Positions 1 to 5,202 of a DNA stretch of 5,238 nucleotides are shown here, piece after piece (position 1 is the first letter of the stretch; each line of letters starts with the position of its first letter). The translations under genes were made by a program, and so were the position numbers. The DNA is from JAGOSP01 sp964428075 (GTDB taxonomy: Bacteria; Patescibacteriota; Minisyncoccia; Moranbacterales; UBA1568), in assembly GCA_964428075.1 (NCBI GenBank), contig CAYRWQ010000034.1, positions 1 through 5,238 of the forward strand. Direction: 5' to 3'. The notes beneath the pieces are model-generated. The model saw nothing but the letters and a program-made list of their open reading frames with translations, did not search any database and was not told the DNA's origin.

Positions 1-52
1 ACCCGTGTCTTAACCTTGGGAAGGTCACATATTACCACTCTACTATACCCGC
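1..52 (-). tRNA. tRNA-Gly (anticodon CCC), 3' end cut by window edge
   Basis: Read on the minus strand, positions 52 to 1 fold as the first 52 bases of a tRNA. The acceptor 5' strand is GCGGGTA (52-46), followed by T8 and A9 (45-44). The D-arm is GTAG, loop AGTGGTA, ATAT (43-29), with conserved G18-G19 and a weak stem (G10-U25 wobble, G13-A22 mismatch). Base 26 is G. The anticodon stem is TGACC/GGTTA with seven-base loop TTCCCAA (22-16), so the anticodon is CCC, which reads the glycine codon GGG. The variable loop is AGAC with C48 able to pair with G15, then T-stem ACGGG (6-2) and T54 at position 1. The CTTCCCAAG core and the GCGGG start match bacterial tRNA-Gly(CCC) as I know it. The T-loop, acceptor 3' strand and any encoded CCA lie outside the window. 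Confidence 0.93.
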
Positions 53-133
53 TATCATGCCACGGCACCGAAATACACTCCACACCCAAACACAGCCTCA
101 CCCCTGACTGATCTCACACCCAGAAACATCGCC

Positions 134-161
134 ATTGTAGCATAGGGAACGAAAACGTAAA
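134..161 (-). promoter_or_regulatory. Promoter of tRNA-Gly (extended -10)
   Basis: On the minus strand a -10 hexamer TACAAT (139-134) is preceded directly by TGC (142-140), giving an extended -10 TGnTACAAT. Sixteen bases further upstream is TTTACG (161-156), which matches four of six bases of the TTGACA consensus. Initiation near 127 would give a leader of about 75 bases before the mature tRNA 5' end, to be removed by RNase P. The leader (126-53 on the minus strand) is G/T-rich and shows no second RNA gene. Confidence 0.6.
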
Positions 162-258
162 GTCGGGCAACGCGCAGACACAGGTCGACTTTCCAAGACC
201 GCCGAAGCTTGATAGACTAGAAAAGATTGCCTTCAATCGGATTCAATGGACTCAAAAG

Positions 259-264
259 TACAAT
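259..264 (+). promoter_or_regulatory. Possible -10 element of the DUF4012 gene
   Basis: TACAAT at 259-264 is a good -10 hexamer. It would start transcription near 271, giving a leader of about 30 bases to the preferred ATG at 302. No convincing -35 hexamer lies at the usual distance and there is no TG extension. A weaker alternative, TAGACT at 213-218, would serve the upstream TTG start at 227. This is a pattern match only. Confidence 0.3.
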
Positions 265-301
265 TTTATCTTCACCTCTCACACGTGATGCTACCAATCA
301 T

Positions 302-1765
302 ATGCGCAAACGTCTCATAATCATCGCCATCATCATCGGCTCACTCGGCCTCATCTGGGCGGCTTTTCTCACCTTCCGCTCCCATAAGATGCAGCTTGCT
401 GTCGGTTCTCTCGCTCTATTCGAAAGAGTCTCCAAACTCCTTCCGATCGAACCAGACACCAAAAAAGAAATCGAAGTGGTCAATCAACTCGTCCAAGAAC
501 TCACCCTCCGCGACAATCAGGTACGCGTTTTCCTCCTCCTGCTACAGAATAATCATGAGCTCCGTCCTGGTGGTGGTTTCCTGGGGCAATACGCTATCAT
601 CAAAGTGAAAAACGCGGAAATCATCTCCACCATGGTTGAAGATGCCAACCTGCTCGATCAACGGATCAAAGATGCGGACATCAATGTCACCCCACCCTGG
701 CCACTCCAGCGTTATGCTCAAACCAAACGTTGGTTGCTACATGATTCGAATTTTTCACCCGACTTCCCTACCAATGCACAGAAGGCTGAGTATTTCTATC
801 GACTCGGTGGTGGTCGCGAAAAATTTACAGCCGTGGTCGCGGTCAATGCCGATGTCTTCAATCGCGCGCTTGACCTCACCGGACCGATTACCGTCCCGGT
901 AGAAAGTTTCAGTTACGCGAATGGGGTCTTCTCCAAAAATACCGAGATCAAAACATTCACCAGTACAAACGGTACCATCATGCTTGAAGAGGCTGTCGAA
1001 AAAAAGTTTCTCGTCAATGAAGACATTGAGATTCCTGCCGAATTCAAACAAAATCGAAAGAATGTCATGAAACAAATCGCGGCAGAAATGATCAAACGCA
1101 TCAACCACATAGATCAAATCCCCAAACTCGTCGACTTCTCACAAGAGGAGCTGCGTACCAAAGATATCATGATCTATTTCCATGATGAGAAACTGCAATC
1201 TCTGGTCGAAAGTGTGCACTGGAGCGGTCGAGTCGAGACCGAATGGGCAGGAGACTATCTCATGGTGGTGGACGCGAATCTCGGAGCACTCAAAAGTGAT
1301 TACTATATCAAACGTTCCCTCAACTACACGGTCGATTTCACCGGAGACACGCCAAAAGCCAATGTCTCCTACACCTATCGTCATACAGCGACACGTGGCG
1401 ACTGGCGCACGAGTGATTATCATACCTATACCCGAATTCTCACCCCACTCGGATCGAAATATATTGATCCATCCAGACGACACACTGGCGGGGTAATCAG
1501 TCAAGACGCGACCGATCTCAAAAGAACCGTGTTCGGCTACAAGGTCGATGCACTGATCGGCCAAACACTTGAGACCGGTATCGAATACACACTCCCAACT
1601 TCCATCACTCCCGACAATTATCGACTGCTGATCCAAAAGCAATCTGGTACCGGAACCATTCCAGTCACCGTCACCCTCAAAACCAAAGACCAAGAATACG
1701 TAGAGTCATTTGAGCTCAAAAAAGACCTGAATATCTCCATGCACACCCAAGAAATACAAAAATAG
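302..1765 (+). CDS. DUF4012 domain protein, membrane-anchored
   Basis: The product has 487 residues from the ATG at 302. It opens with a basic tip (MRKR) and one hydrophobic helix at about residues 5-24, which predicts a signal anchor with the rest outside the membrane. The DUF4012 hallmarks are in order: QNNHELRPGGGF (82-93); the DSN...PDFPT segment followed by KAEYFY (about 148-166); LTGPITVP (192-199); and a C-terminal beta-rich part with SDYYIKR (about 322-328) and RLLIQKQSGT (about 461-470). The biochemical function of DUF4012 is not established. It is common in Patescibacteria and other Gram-positive-type bacteria and is often suspected to act at the cell surface. An in-frame TTG at 227 would add 25 polar residues before the anchor; I prefer Met302 because it sits at the normal place relative to the helix. 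Neither start has a clear Shine-Dalgarno sequence. The gene stands alone on this strand, divergent from the tRNA and convergent with the nuclease gene. Family assignment is firm, the start moderately so. Confidence 0.92.
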   Translation: MRKRLIIIAIIIGSLGLIWAAFLTFRSHKMQLAVGSLALFERVSKLLPIEPDTKKEIEVVNQLVQELTLRDNQVRVFLLLLQNNHELRPGGGFLGQYAIIKVKNAEIISTMVEDANLLDQRIKDADINVTPPWPLQRYAQTKRWLLHDSNFSPDFPTNAQKAEYFYRLGGGREKFTAVVAVNADVFNRALDLTGPITVPVESFSYANGVFSKNTEIKTFTSTNGTIMLEEAVEKKFLVNEDIEIPAEFKQNRKNVMKQIAAEMIKRINHIDQIPKLVDFSQEELRTKDIMIYFHDEKLQSLVESVHWSGRVETEWAGDYLMVVDANLGALKSDYYIKRSLNYTVDFTGDTPKANVSYTYRHTATRGDWRTSDYHTYTRILTPLGSKYIDPSRRHTGGVISQDATDLKRTVFGYKVDALIGQTLETGIEYTLPTSITPDNYRLLIQKQSGTGTIPVTVTLKTKDQEYVESFELKKDLNISMHTQEIQK

Positions 1766-1767
1766 AC

Positions 1768-1800
1768 AAAAAAAACGCCCTGGTAGTGTAATCCAGGGCG
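1768..1800 (-). terminator. Rho-independent terminator for minus-strand transcription
   Basis: An eight-base-pair perfect GC-rich stem, CGCCCTGG (1776-1783) with CCAGGGCG (1793-1800), encloses a nine-base loop. On the minus strand it is followed at once by eight U residues (complement of the A-run 1768-1775), a textbook intrinsic terminator. On the plus strand no U-run follows, so it does not look like the terminator of the DUF4012 gene even though it begins 10 bases after that stop codon. It most likely ends transcripts from the thermonuclease gene, about 260 bases beyond its stop. Confidence 0.85.
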
Positions 1801-1936
1801 GTAGGGCAGGACACGAGCTGTCGTAACGAGGGGGGCGCAACGTGGCTCACATCTCCCAAAGAATAAAGAACTGCAAACTCTACTCCACCTCCAGAAAAGC
1901 ATGTTCCAAAAAAAAAGTCAAGTATCTGGCATGACA

Positions 1937-1980
1937 CTGACGAAAAACTCACCGTCAGACCGGCTATTCAGGCCGGTTTT
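1937..1980 (+). terminator. Two abutting stem-loops, possible plus-strand terminator
   Basis: CTGACG (1937-1942) pairs with CGTCAG (1953-1958) around a ten-base loop. With no spacer, ACCGGC (1959-1964) pairs with GCCGGT (1972-1977) around a seven-base loop, and the U-run is T1977-T1980. The second hairpin plus the short run reads as a weak terminator for the DUF4012 transcript, about 200 bases past its stop. The four-base U-run is short, so termination may be partial. The rest of 1766-2060 shows no gene: reading frames on the minus strand there run through the strong terminator and resemble nothing I recognise. Confidence 0.5.
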
Positions 1981-2060
1981 GGCATAGGCTCTCAAAAATC
2001 TCACCGGAGGAGACAGAGGACGCTGGTAATCAACTCACACGTATTCTGTGCGTTCTTATG

Positions 2061-2630
2061 CTACCTCTCACAGGCCTCGGGTGACCATAAGCCTTTCCGT
2101 TCCATACGCGCGCTGGTTTCCGCCTGAGTGAAGAACTCACTCTGAGCCGTATCTGGTGGATACGCGGAGGCAAAAGCATACCCTTCCCGTACGAGCTGTT
2201 CGTTCACAAATGTCCCATCCTCAAGATACACAAAACGAAGCAGTCGTCCGTATCTATCCATCTCCGAAATATCCTTCTGCATCCGTACCCGCTTCCCCTC
2301 GATAAGACCCTGATTGAAATGTGAAGCCTCAATACCGAAACACTGAGCTGATCGGCGCGGATGCACTGACTCCGGAGCATTGATACCGATATAGCGTACT
2401 TTCTTCCCTCCTTCAATTTCGAAGGTGTCACCATCCACTATCCGTGTCACTCGTACCCACGTATCATCTCCTGTTTGAAAGAGAGCGCCCGGTAGAGAAA
2501 ACAACGAGGGTGACCATGCACGTAGAATATACGAACCATACAAAACCACCCCACACAATAATACGGTCGACAGAATACCCACTACCAAAAACCGTGCCCG
2601 TCTCATACGCTTTTTCTTTTCAAAAATCAC
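2061..2630 (-). CDS. Membrane-anchored thermonuclease (SNase-like)
   Basis: The product has 189 residues. It has a basic N-terminus (KKKRMRRAR), one membrane helix at about 14-36, then a staphylococcal-nuclease domain at about 58-185, predicted to lie outside the cell. Family motifs are visible: VDGDT (65-69) with calcium-ligand Asp68; RYIGINAPE (79-87), supplying Arg79 and Glu87 as counterparts of catalytic Arg35 and Glu43; DRYGR (125-129), whose Arg129 matches catalytic Arg87; then VNEQLVREGYA (142-152) and the usual KGLWSP ending. The position matching calcium-ligand Asp40 is Asn84, a variant I believe also occurs in other homologues. The family hydrolyses single- and double-stranded DNA and RNA with calcium. 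The start is GTG at 2630, three bases after AGGAG; ATG at 2606 is a poorer alternative because it lacks such a site. The gene is 135 bases downstream of the RNHCP gene. A role in scavenging nucleotides from environmental or partner-cell DNA is inferred from lifestyle, not shown. Confidence 0.93.
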   Translation of the reverse strand: MIFEKKKRMRRARFLVVGILSTVLLCGVVLYGSYILRAWSPSLFSLPGALFQTGDDTWVRVTRIVDGDTFEIEGGKKVRYIGINAPESVHPRRSAQCFGIEASHFNQGLIEGKRVRMQKDISEMDRYGRLLRFVYLEDGTFVNEQLVREGYAFASAYPPDTAQSEFFTQAETSARMERKGLWSPEACER

Positions 2631-2633
2631 ATT

Positions 2634-2638
2634 CTCCT
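2634..2638 (-). promoter_or_regulatory. Ribosome binding site deciding the GTG start of the nuclease
   Basis: AGGAG on the minus strand lies three bases before GTG at 2630. The spacing is short, but this is the only Shine-Dalgarno-like match near the N-terminus, and it favours GTG over the ATG 24 bases further in. An ATG overlapping the GTG (2632-2630) is followed at once by TGA and cannot be the start. Confidence 0.55.
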
Positions 2639-2765
2639 ATTTACCGGCAAAGTGAGTGGGGCGGAGCTGTACTATTCATTTCCAAACGAAATAGAGTGGA
2701 GACGAAGAGAATGCACTCATCGCTGGTGATATCAAGAGACACTCTGAGAGCCTCGTGAATACTCT

Positions 2766-3089
2766 TCACTTGCTTTTCTCGTCCGCCAAAGCCTTGGTGA
2801 CACGCACCAGGGTCTCCATATTGTCTGTCTCACCCATTCGGTTTCGTCGCGTATGCCCACAAACCACACAGCGCTGTGTAATGACAAAAATATCCGACTC
2901 CATTTCAATTGCTACTGGAGGCATAGCTCCTTTGCATGTGGACATGCGATCTCCCGGAGATACATCGACATGTCTACTCCACAGACATTCGGGACAATGA
3001 TTTGTATAACCATTCCCTGTCACCGCGGTACCGCAATGCGCACACACGAAATCTTCCACTCTCCGAACAAACCTCCTACTTTCTTCCAT
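2766..3089 (-). CDS. RNHCP domain zinc-ribbon protein
   Basis: The product is a small soluble protein of 107 residues from ATG 3089. It carries the RNHCP family signature: EDFVCAHCG (12-20), then GYTNHCPECLWSRHVD (27-42) and PGDR (45-48), followed by CKGAMPPV (52-59). This copy has Thr-Asn-His-Cys-Pro, where the name-giving motif has Arg first. Cysteines 16, 19, 32, 35 and a later pair 74/77 (CVVCGH) could form two zinc-binding sites; Cys52 is extra. The family is widespread in bacteria and its function is unknown; a nucleic-acid or protein-binding role is only a guess. The preferred ATG gives an N-terminus like that of relatives. An in-frame TTG at 3104 is possible, but that codon overlaps an extended -10 element. 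GTG at 3059 has AGGAGG 12 bases upstream, but using it would remove the conserved basic lead. The gene starts 28 bases after the stop of the 420-residue membrane protein. Confidence 0.88.
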   Translation of the reverse strand: MEESRRFVRRVEDFVCAHCGTAVTGNGYTNHCPECLWSRHVDVSPGDRMSTCKGAMPPVAIEMESDIFVITQRCVVCGHTRRNRMGETDNMETLVRVTKALADEKSK

Positions 3090-3094
3090 ATCGC

Positions 3095-3103
3095 AGTATA
3101 TCA
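3095..3103 (-). promoter_or_regulatory. Extended -10 element directly before the RNHCP start
   Basis: On the minus strand TGATATACT (3103-3095) is an extended -10 (TGn plus TATACT). Only five bases separate it from the ATG at 3089, so transcription would begin at or within a base or two of the start codon, giving a leaderless messenger. There is no recognisable -35 (the bases there are AAATGA) and no Shine-Dalgarno sequence before this ATG. The gene might therefore be expressed on its own as well as by read-through from upstream. Confidence 0.4.
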
Positions 3104-3117
3104 ATAGTATTCACGTT

Positions 3118-4380
3118 TCATTTTGCCCTGAGCAAGGCGTTTATCGCATCTTCATCACTGCAAGAATATTTTCGACTCGCGGAATAGAAATGTTTATCCC
3201 CGCCATAGCACCCACCATTATCCCGATGCAACCGCGCCATCATCGGCACAAGAAAACCCATGTCCTGCACAGTGAAATACCGGTACAATCTGGTCAGTGT
3301 CCCGATTCGTGTCTCTTTGTCCATCTGAACAAAACGACTCATATCATCACCGACTTTCCCGCTCCAGTCCAAATGAATCAAAACAGTATTTGCCTTCGAA
3401 GCGTATTCTGGATGCCACAACAACGCCCAACACCAATCCCCTGTTTTCTTCCACCAACGAGAAAAGCATGGACCACTCTCGATATTCCCGGCCTCATCGA
3501 TGCCAGCCCCTCCCTCAATGAAATCAAATTGCCGCAGATATGCCTCATCCTTAATGTCGTTCGTCTGAGCACCGATAAATATCTTCATACCCCGAAAATC
3601 CGCGTATTCCCGCATTGACGCGATGACTTCTGGCATGCGAGACCGATTGAGATCAGAGGCATCCTGATAAAACACTTGGCCGAACAAAAAAACCTGCACG
3701 CCAAGATCCATCGCTCGCTCCGTAATATAATCCAGATACTTCCGATATTCCGCGCTCTCCAATGTCGGTTTACACGTATGCTCTCCCCAAAAATTCATGC
3801 TTCCTCTCCGACACATTTTCTTAAACTCAAAATCGCGATTCTCAGCCGGATATGCGTAATTCGCCTTCGTATCCAATGCTTCGGCTAAGAACATACCGTA
3901 CACCGTATTCGGTTTCGTGATGGCTCGATGCATCTTATAAGCGGTCTCAAAATCTGGTGGCTCGAGCCATGTCTCAAGCGCTCGGTGAAGATAATAACAC
4001 TGTGAACGATTAATCATGGCCGCCGAACTTCGCTCATCGCCGCCATACCCATTCAGCAATCCATCGGTCACACAGCCCTGTGTCTTGATCAAATCCATGT
4101 TCGGATCCGGTGGAGGGGGTAGCACCGGCCAACGCGCTTCATTCTCCTCGGCTCGCACCGCTACTGGTTCCGGTTCATACACCAGAGGCAACAGTGGCTG
4201 CACCGGTTGCTCGACAAGTAACGCTGGTGTCGATGCTCCCCTCTGAACCAAAAAGTATCCGATGGTACCCAATATGACCAACACGAGCAATAAAAGACCT
4301 ATACGCTTTGCCCACCACCAAAAGAACAGCGTTCGTTCGATATTCGTCAATTTTGATTGGAAGTCTCTGTCCTGTTCCAT
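3118..4380 (-). CDS. Membrane-anchored extracellular protein of unknown family
   Basis: I do not recognise a family. The product has 420 residues. It begins with a charged cytoplasmic stretch, then FFWWWAKR (19-26) at the membrane edge, one hydrophobic helix at about 27-46, and a low-complexity proline/glutamate linker (about 51-95, ending VLPPPPDPN). An outer domain follows to the end with eight cysteines (103, 128, 190, 203, 305, 317, 391, 407), an even number that would suit disulfides outside the cell. The domain alternates hydrophobic strands ending in polar residues with helices: VQVFLFGQ (228-235), MKIFIGAQTN (265-274), FDFIEGG (285-291), WALLWHP (318-324), NTVLIHLDW (331-339), GFLVPMM (375-381). 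This resembles a TIM barrel, as in glycoside hydrolases, with Glu289, His323 and Asp338 at strand ends as candidate active-site residues; that reading is inference. It is the first gene after a promoter and is followed closely by the RNHCP gene. ATG 4380 is the only start placed correctly before the helix; there is no Shine-Dalgarno site. Confidence 0.85.
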   Translation of the reverse strand: MEQDRDFQSKLTNIERTLFFWWWAKRIGLLLLVLVILGTIGYFLVQRGASTPALLVEQPVQPLLPLVYEPEPVAVRAEENEARWPVLPPPPDPNMDLIKTQGCVTDGLLNGYGGDERSSAAMINRSQCYYLHRALETWLEPPDFETAYKMHRAITKPNTVYGMFLAEALDTKANYAYPAENRDFEFKKMCRRGSMNFWGEHTCKPTLESAEYRKYLDYITERAMDLGVQVFLFGQVFYQDASDLNRSRMPEVIASMREYADFRGMKIFIGAQTNDIKDEAYLRQFDFIEGGAGIDEAGNIESGPCFSRWWKKTGDWCWALLWHPEYASKANTVLIHLDWSGKVGDDMSRFVQMDKETRIGTLTRLYRYFTVQDMGFLVPMMARLHRDNGGCYGGDKHFYSASRKYSCSDEDAINALLRAK

Positions 4381-4392
4381 ATGCGTTTCTCT

Positions 4393-4421
4393 AGTATAGC
4401 TTATCTAAAACCATATCCGAA
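4393..4421 (-). promoter_or_regulatory. Promoter of the 420-residue membrane protein
   Basis: The minus strand has TATACT (4398-4393) with TTCGGA (4421-4416) exactly 17 bases upstream; the -10 is near consensus and the -35 is weak (three of six). Initiation near 4387-4386 leaves only about six untranslated bases before ATG 4380, so the transcript is nearly leaderless. This fits the absence of a Shine-Dalgarno sequence. Confidence 0.55.
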
Positions 4422-4459
4422 ACACCCGCCACCCTCCCTCCGGCCTTTCTCACACCACT

Positions 4460-4519
4460 TACCCAGAAAAATCAAAAGACCCGAGAAATCTGGGTCTTTT
4501 GATTCTATTGAGCTGGGTA
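4460..4519. repeat. Nested palindrome, probable bidirectional terminator
   Basis: A perfect 13-base-pair inverted repeat, AATCAAAAGACCC (4470-4482) with GGGTCTTTTGATT (4492-4504), surrounds a nine-base loop. A second, outer seven-base-pair repeat, TACCCAG (4460-4466) with CTGGGTA (4513-4519), encloses it. The GACCC/GGGTC core is flanked by A-runs on the left and U-runs on the right in both orientations, as in bidirectional intrinsic terminators; on the minus strand the core is followed by TTTTGATTTTT. It lies downstream of the 174-residue gene and upstream of the next promoter, so a back-up terminator is the simplest reading. The remainder of the 249-base spacer (4381-4629) holds no gene I can support. 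Confidence 0.7.
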
Positions 4520-4570
4520 GTTGGCGAAGTCAGGACCGAATCAATCAAAAAAACATGATATAAAAAAGAT

Positions 4571-4601
4571 AAAAAAAGAAAAGAGAGCTGGTCAGACTCT
4601 C
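4571..4601 (-). terminator. Rho-independent terminator of the 174-residue gene
   Basis: On the minus strand GAGAG (4601-4597) pairs with CTCTC (4587-4583). Inside, after a bulged U, CT pairs with AG around a GACC loop. The stem is followed directly by TTTTCTTTTTTT (4582-4571). It begins 29 bases after the stop codon at 4630, the right place and orientation for that gene. Confidence 0.75.
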
Positions 4602-4629
4602 ATTGTTTTTGCGACCATGGTTGCAGAAC

Positions 4630-5154
4630 CTAACGGTTCAGATGTTCGAGAAGCTTGTCGATGGTTGCGCGGTGGCAAACCTTGCGTTCGGCAAGCGCCA
4701 AAAGCCGATTTCTGGTATCTTCGATTTCCGCATCGGTCAAGAAATCGTACGCCGCCACACGCTCGTCCTGATGTCCATCAATGCGGAAGTAGATGCGATT
4801 TTCAAGACCGGGATGCAAAGCAAAAGCGCTTTCCGGACAACCTTCGAATTCGAAGAGGAACTGCCCGGCAAGTATCGGGGCCTCCGAAATGCCTCCCATA
4901 CTGAAACGGCTGATATAATAGGCCTCACGAACACCGGCCGAAGCACCTTTCAGGTAAGTGAAGCTTCTGGCGCCCTCTTCATTGAGCGTAAGAGCGAGCC
5001 AGCCGCCATTCACAATGATTTTCGACATACGGAGCGACTCAGCGGGATCTTTCGATCCCCAAAGCAGTTCATTCGGCGGTTGCCCAGAAGCCGACTCGAC
5101 AAGAGCGACGACGCGACGTGGATCACCAGACTTGTATCCTTGATCGGTTAACAT
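4630..5154 (-). CDS. Hypothetical protein, 174 residues, no recognised family
   Basis: I recognise no family. The product looks soluble: no signal peptide and no membrane helix. The middle (about 44-126) is rich in short hydrophobic stretches that may be beta strands, such as SKIIVNGGWLALTL (44-57), FTYL (65-68), AYYISRFSM (78-86), GQFLFEFEG (97-105) and RIYFRI (120-125). The last 45 residues are charged and look helical (AEIEDTRNRLLALAERK, about 132-148; ATIDKLLEHL, 163-172). There are two cysteines (106 and 150). Expression signals support this strand: an extended -10 promoter, AAGGAG upstream and an intrinsic terminator downstream, while the long frame on the opposite strand has none. ATG 5154 lies 10 bases after AAGGAG; an in-frame TTG at 5160 lies four bases after it and would add two residues. 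It forms a single-gene transcription unit. A small regulatory or binding protein is possible but not supported by any motif. Confidence 0.75.
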   Translation of the reverse strand: MLTDQGYKSGDPRRVVALVESASGQPPNELLWGSKDPAESLRMSKIIVNGGWLALTLNEEGARSFTYLKGASAGVREAYYISRFSMGGISEAPILAGQFLFEFEGCPESAFALHPGLENRIYFRIDGHQDERVAAYDFLTDAEIEDTRNRLLALAERKVCHRATIDKLLEHLNR

Positions 5155-5164
5155 GATCAATGTT

Positions 5165-5170
5165 CTCCTT
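5165..5170 (-). promoter_or_regulatory. Shine-Dalgarno site of the 174-residue gene
   Basis: AAGGAG on the minus strand is the strongest ribosome binding site associated with a plausible start in the window. It is 10 bases from ATG 5154 and four from TTG 5160. The spacing is slightly long for one and slightly short for the other, so the start is uncertain by two codons; the ATG is preferred as the better codon. Confidence 0.7.
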
Positions 5171-5202
5171 GTAAAGTTGCCGTTTGTCCAAATGGACTTT
5201 CG

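Noticed and set aside
78..126. Two similar C/A-rich stretches (CCACACCCAAAC and TCACACCCAGAAAC)
   Set aside because: Too short and imperfect to be a meaningful repeat; compatible with the base composition of the tRNA leader.
227..301. Upstream TTG start adding 25 residues to the DUF4012 protein
   Set aside because: There is no Shine-Dalgarno sequence, and the added stretch is polar and would precede a normal signal anchor that begins naturally at ATG 302.
1139..1693. A 184-codon open frame on the minus strand inside the DUF4012 gene
   Set aside because: It lies wholly opposite a gene whose protein matches a known family along its length, and its product resembles nothing I recognise.
1809..1824. 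On the minus strand ACGACAGCTCGTGTC resembles a conserved stretch of 16S rRNA
   Set aside because: Only about 11 bases match and the flanks differ from 16S rRNA, so it is a chance similarity.
1716..1952. A 78-codon minus-strand frame in the convergent intergenic region
   Set aside because: It runs through the strong terminator hairpin at 1776-1800 into the antisense of the DUF4012 gene; the product looks random.
2755..2769. Small hairpin GTGAA/TTCAC at the RNHCP stop codon
   Set aside because: Five base pairs, AT-containing, with no U-run after it; not credible as a terminator.
3190..3618. A 142-codon open frame on the plus strand opposite the 420-residue protein
   Set aside because: Its translation is low in recognisable structure. 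The minus-strand frame is far longer and has a coherent anchor, linker and outer-domain architecture.
4603..5151. A 182-codon open frame on the plus strand, antisense to the 174-residue gene
   Set aside because: It begins at TTG without a ribosome binding site. The opposite strand has a promoter, AAGGAG and a terminator in the right places.
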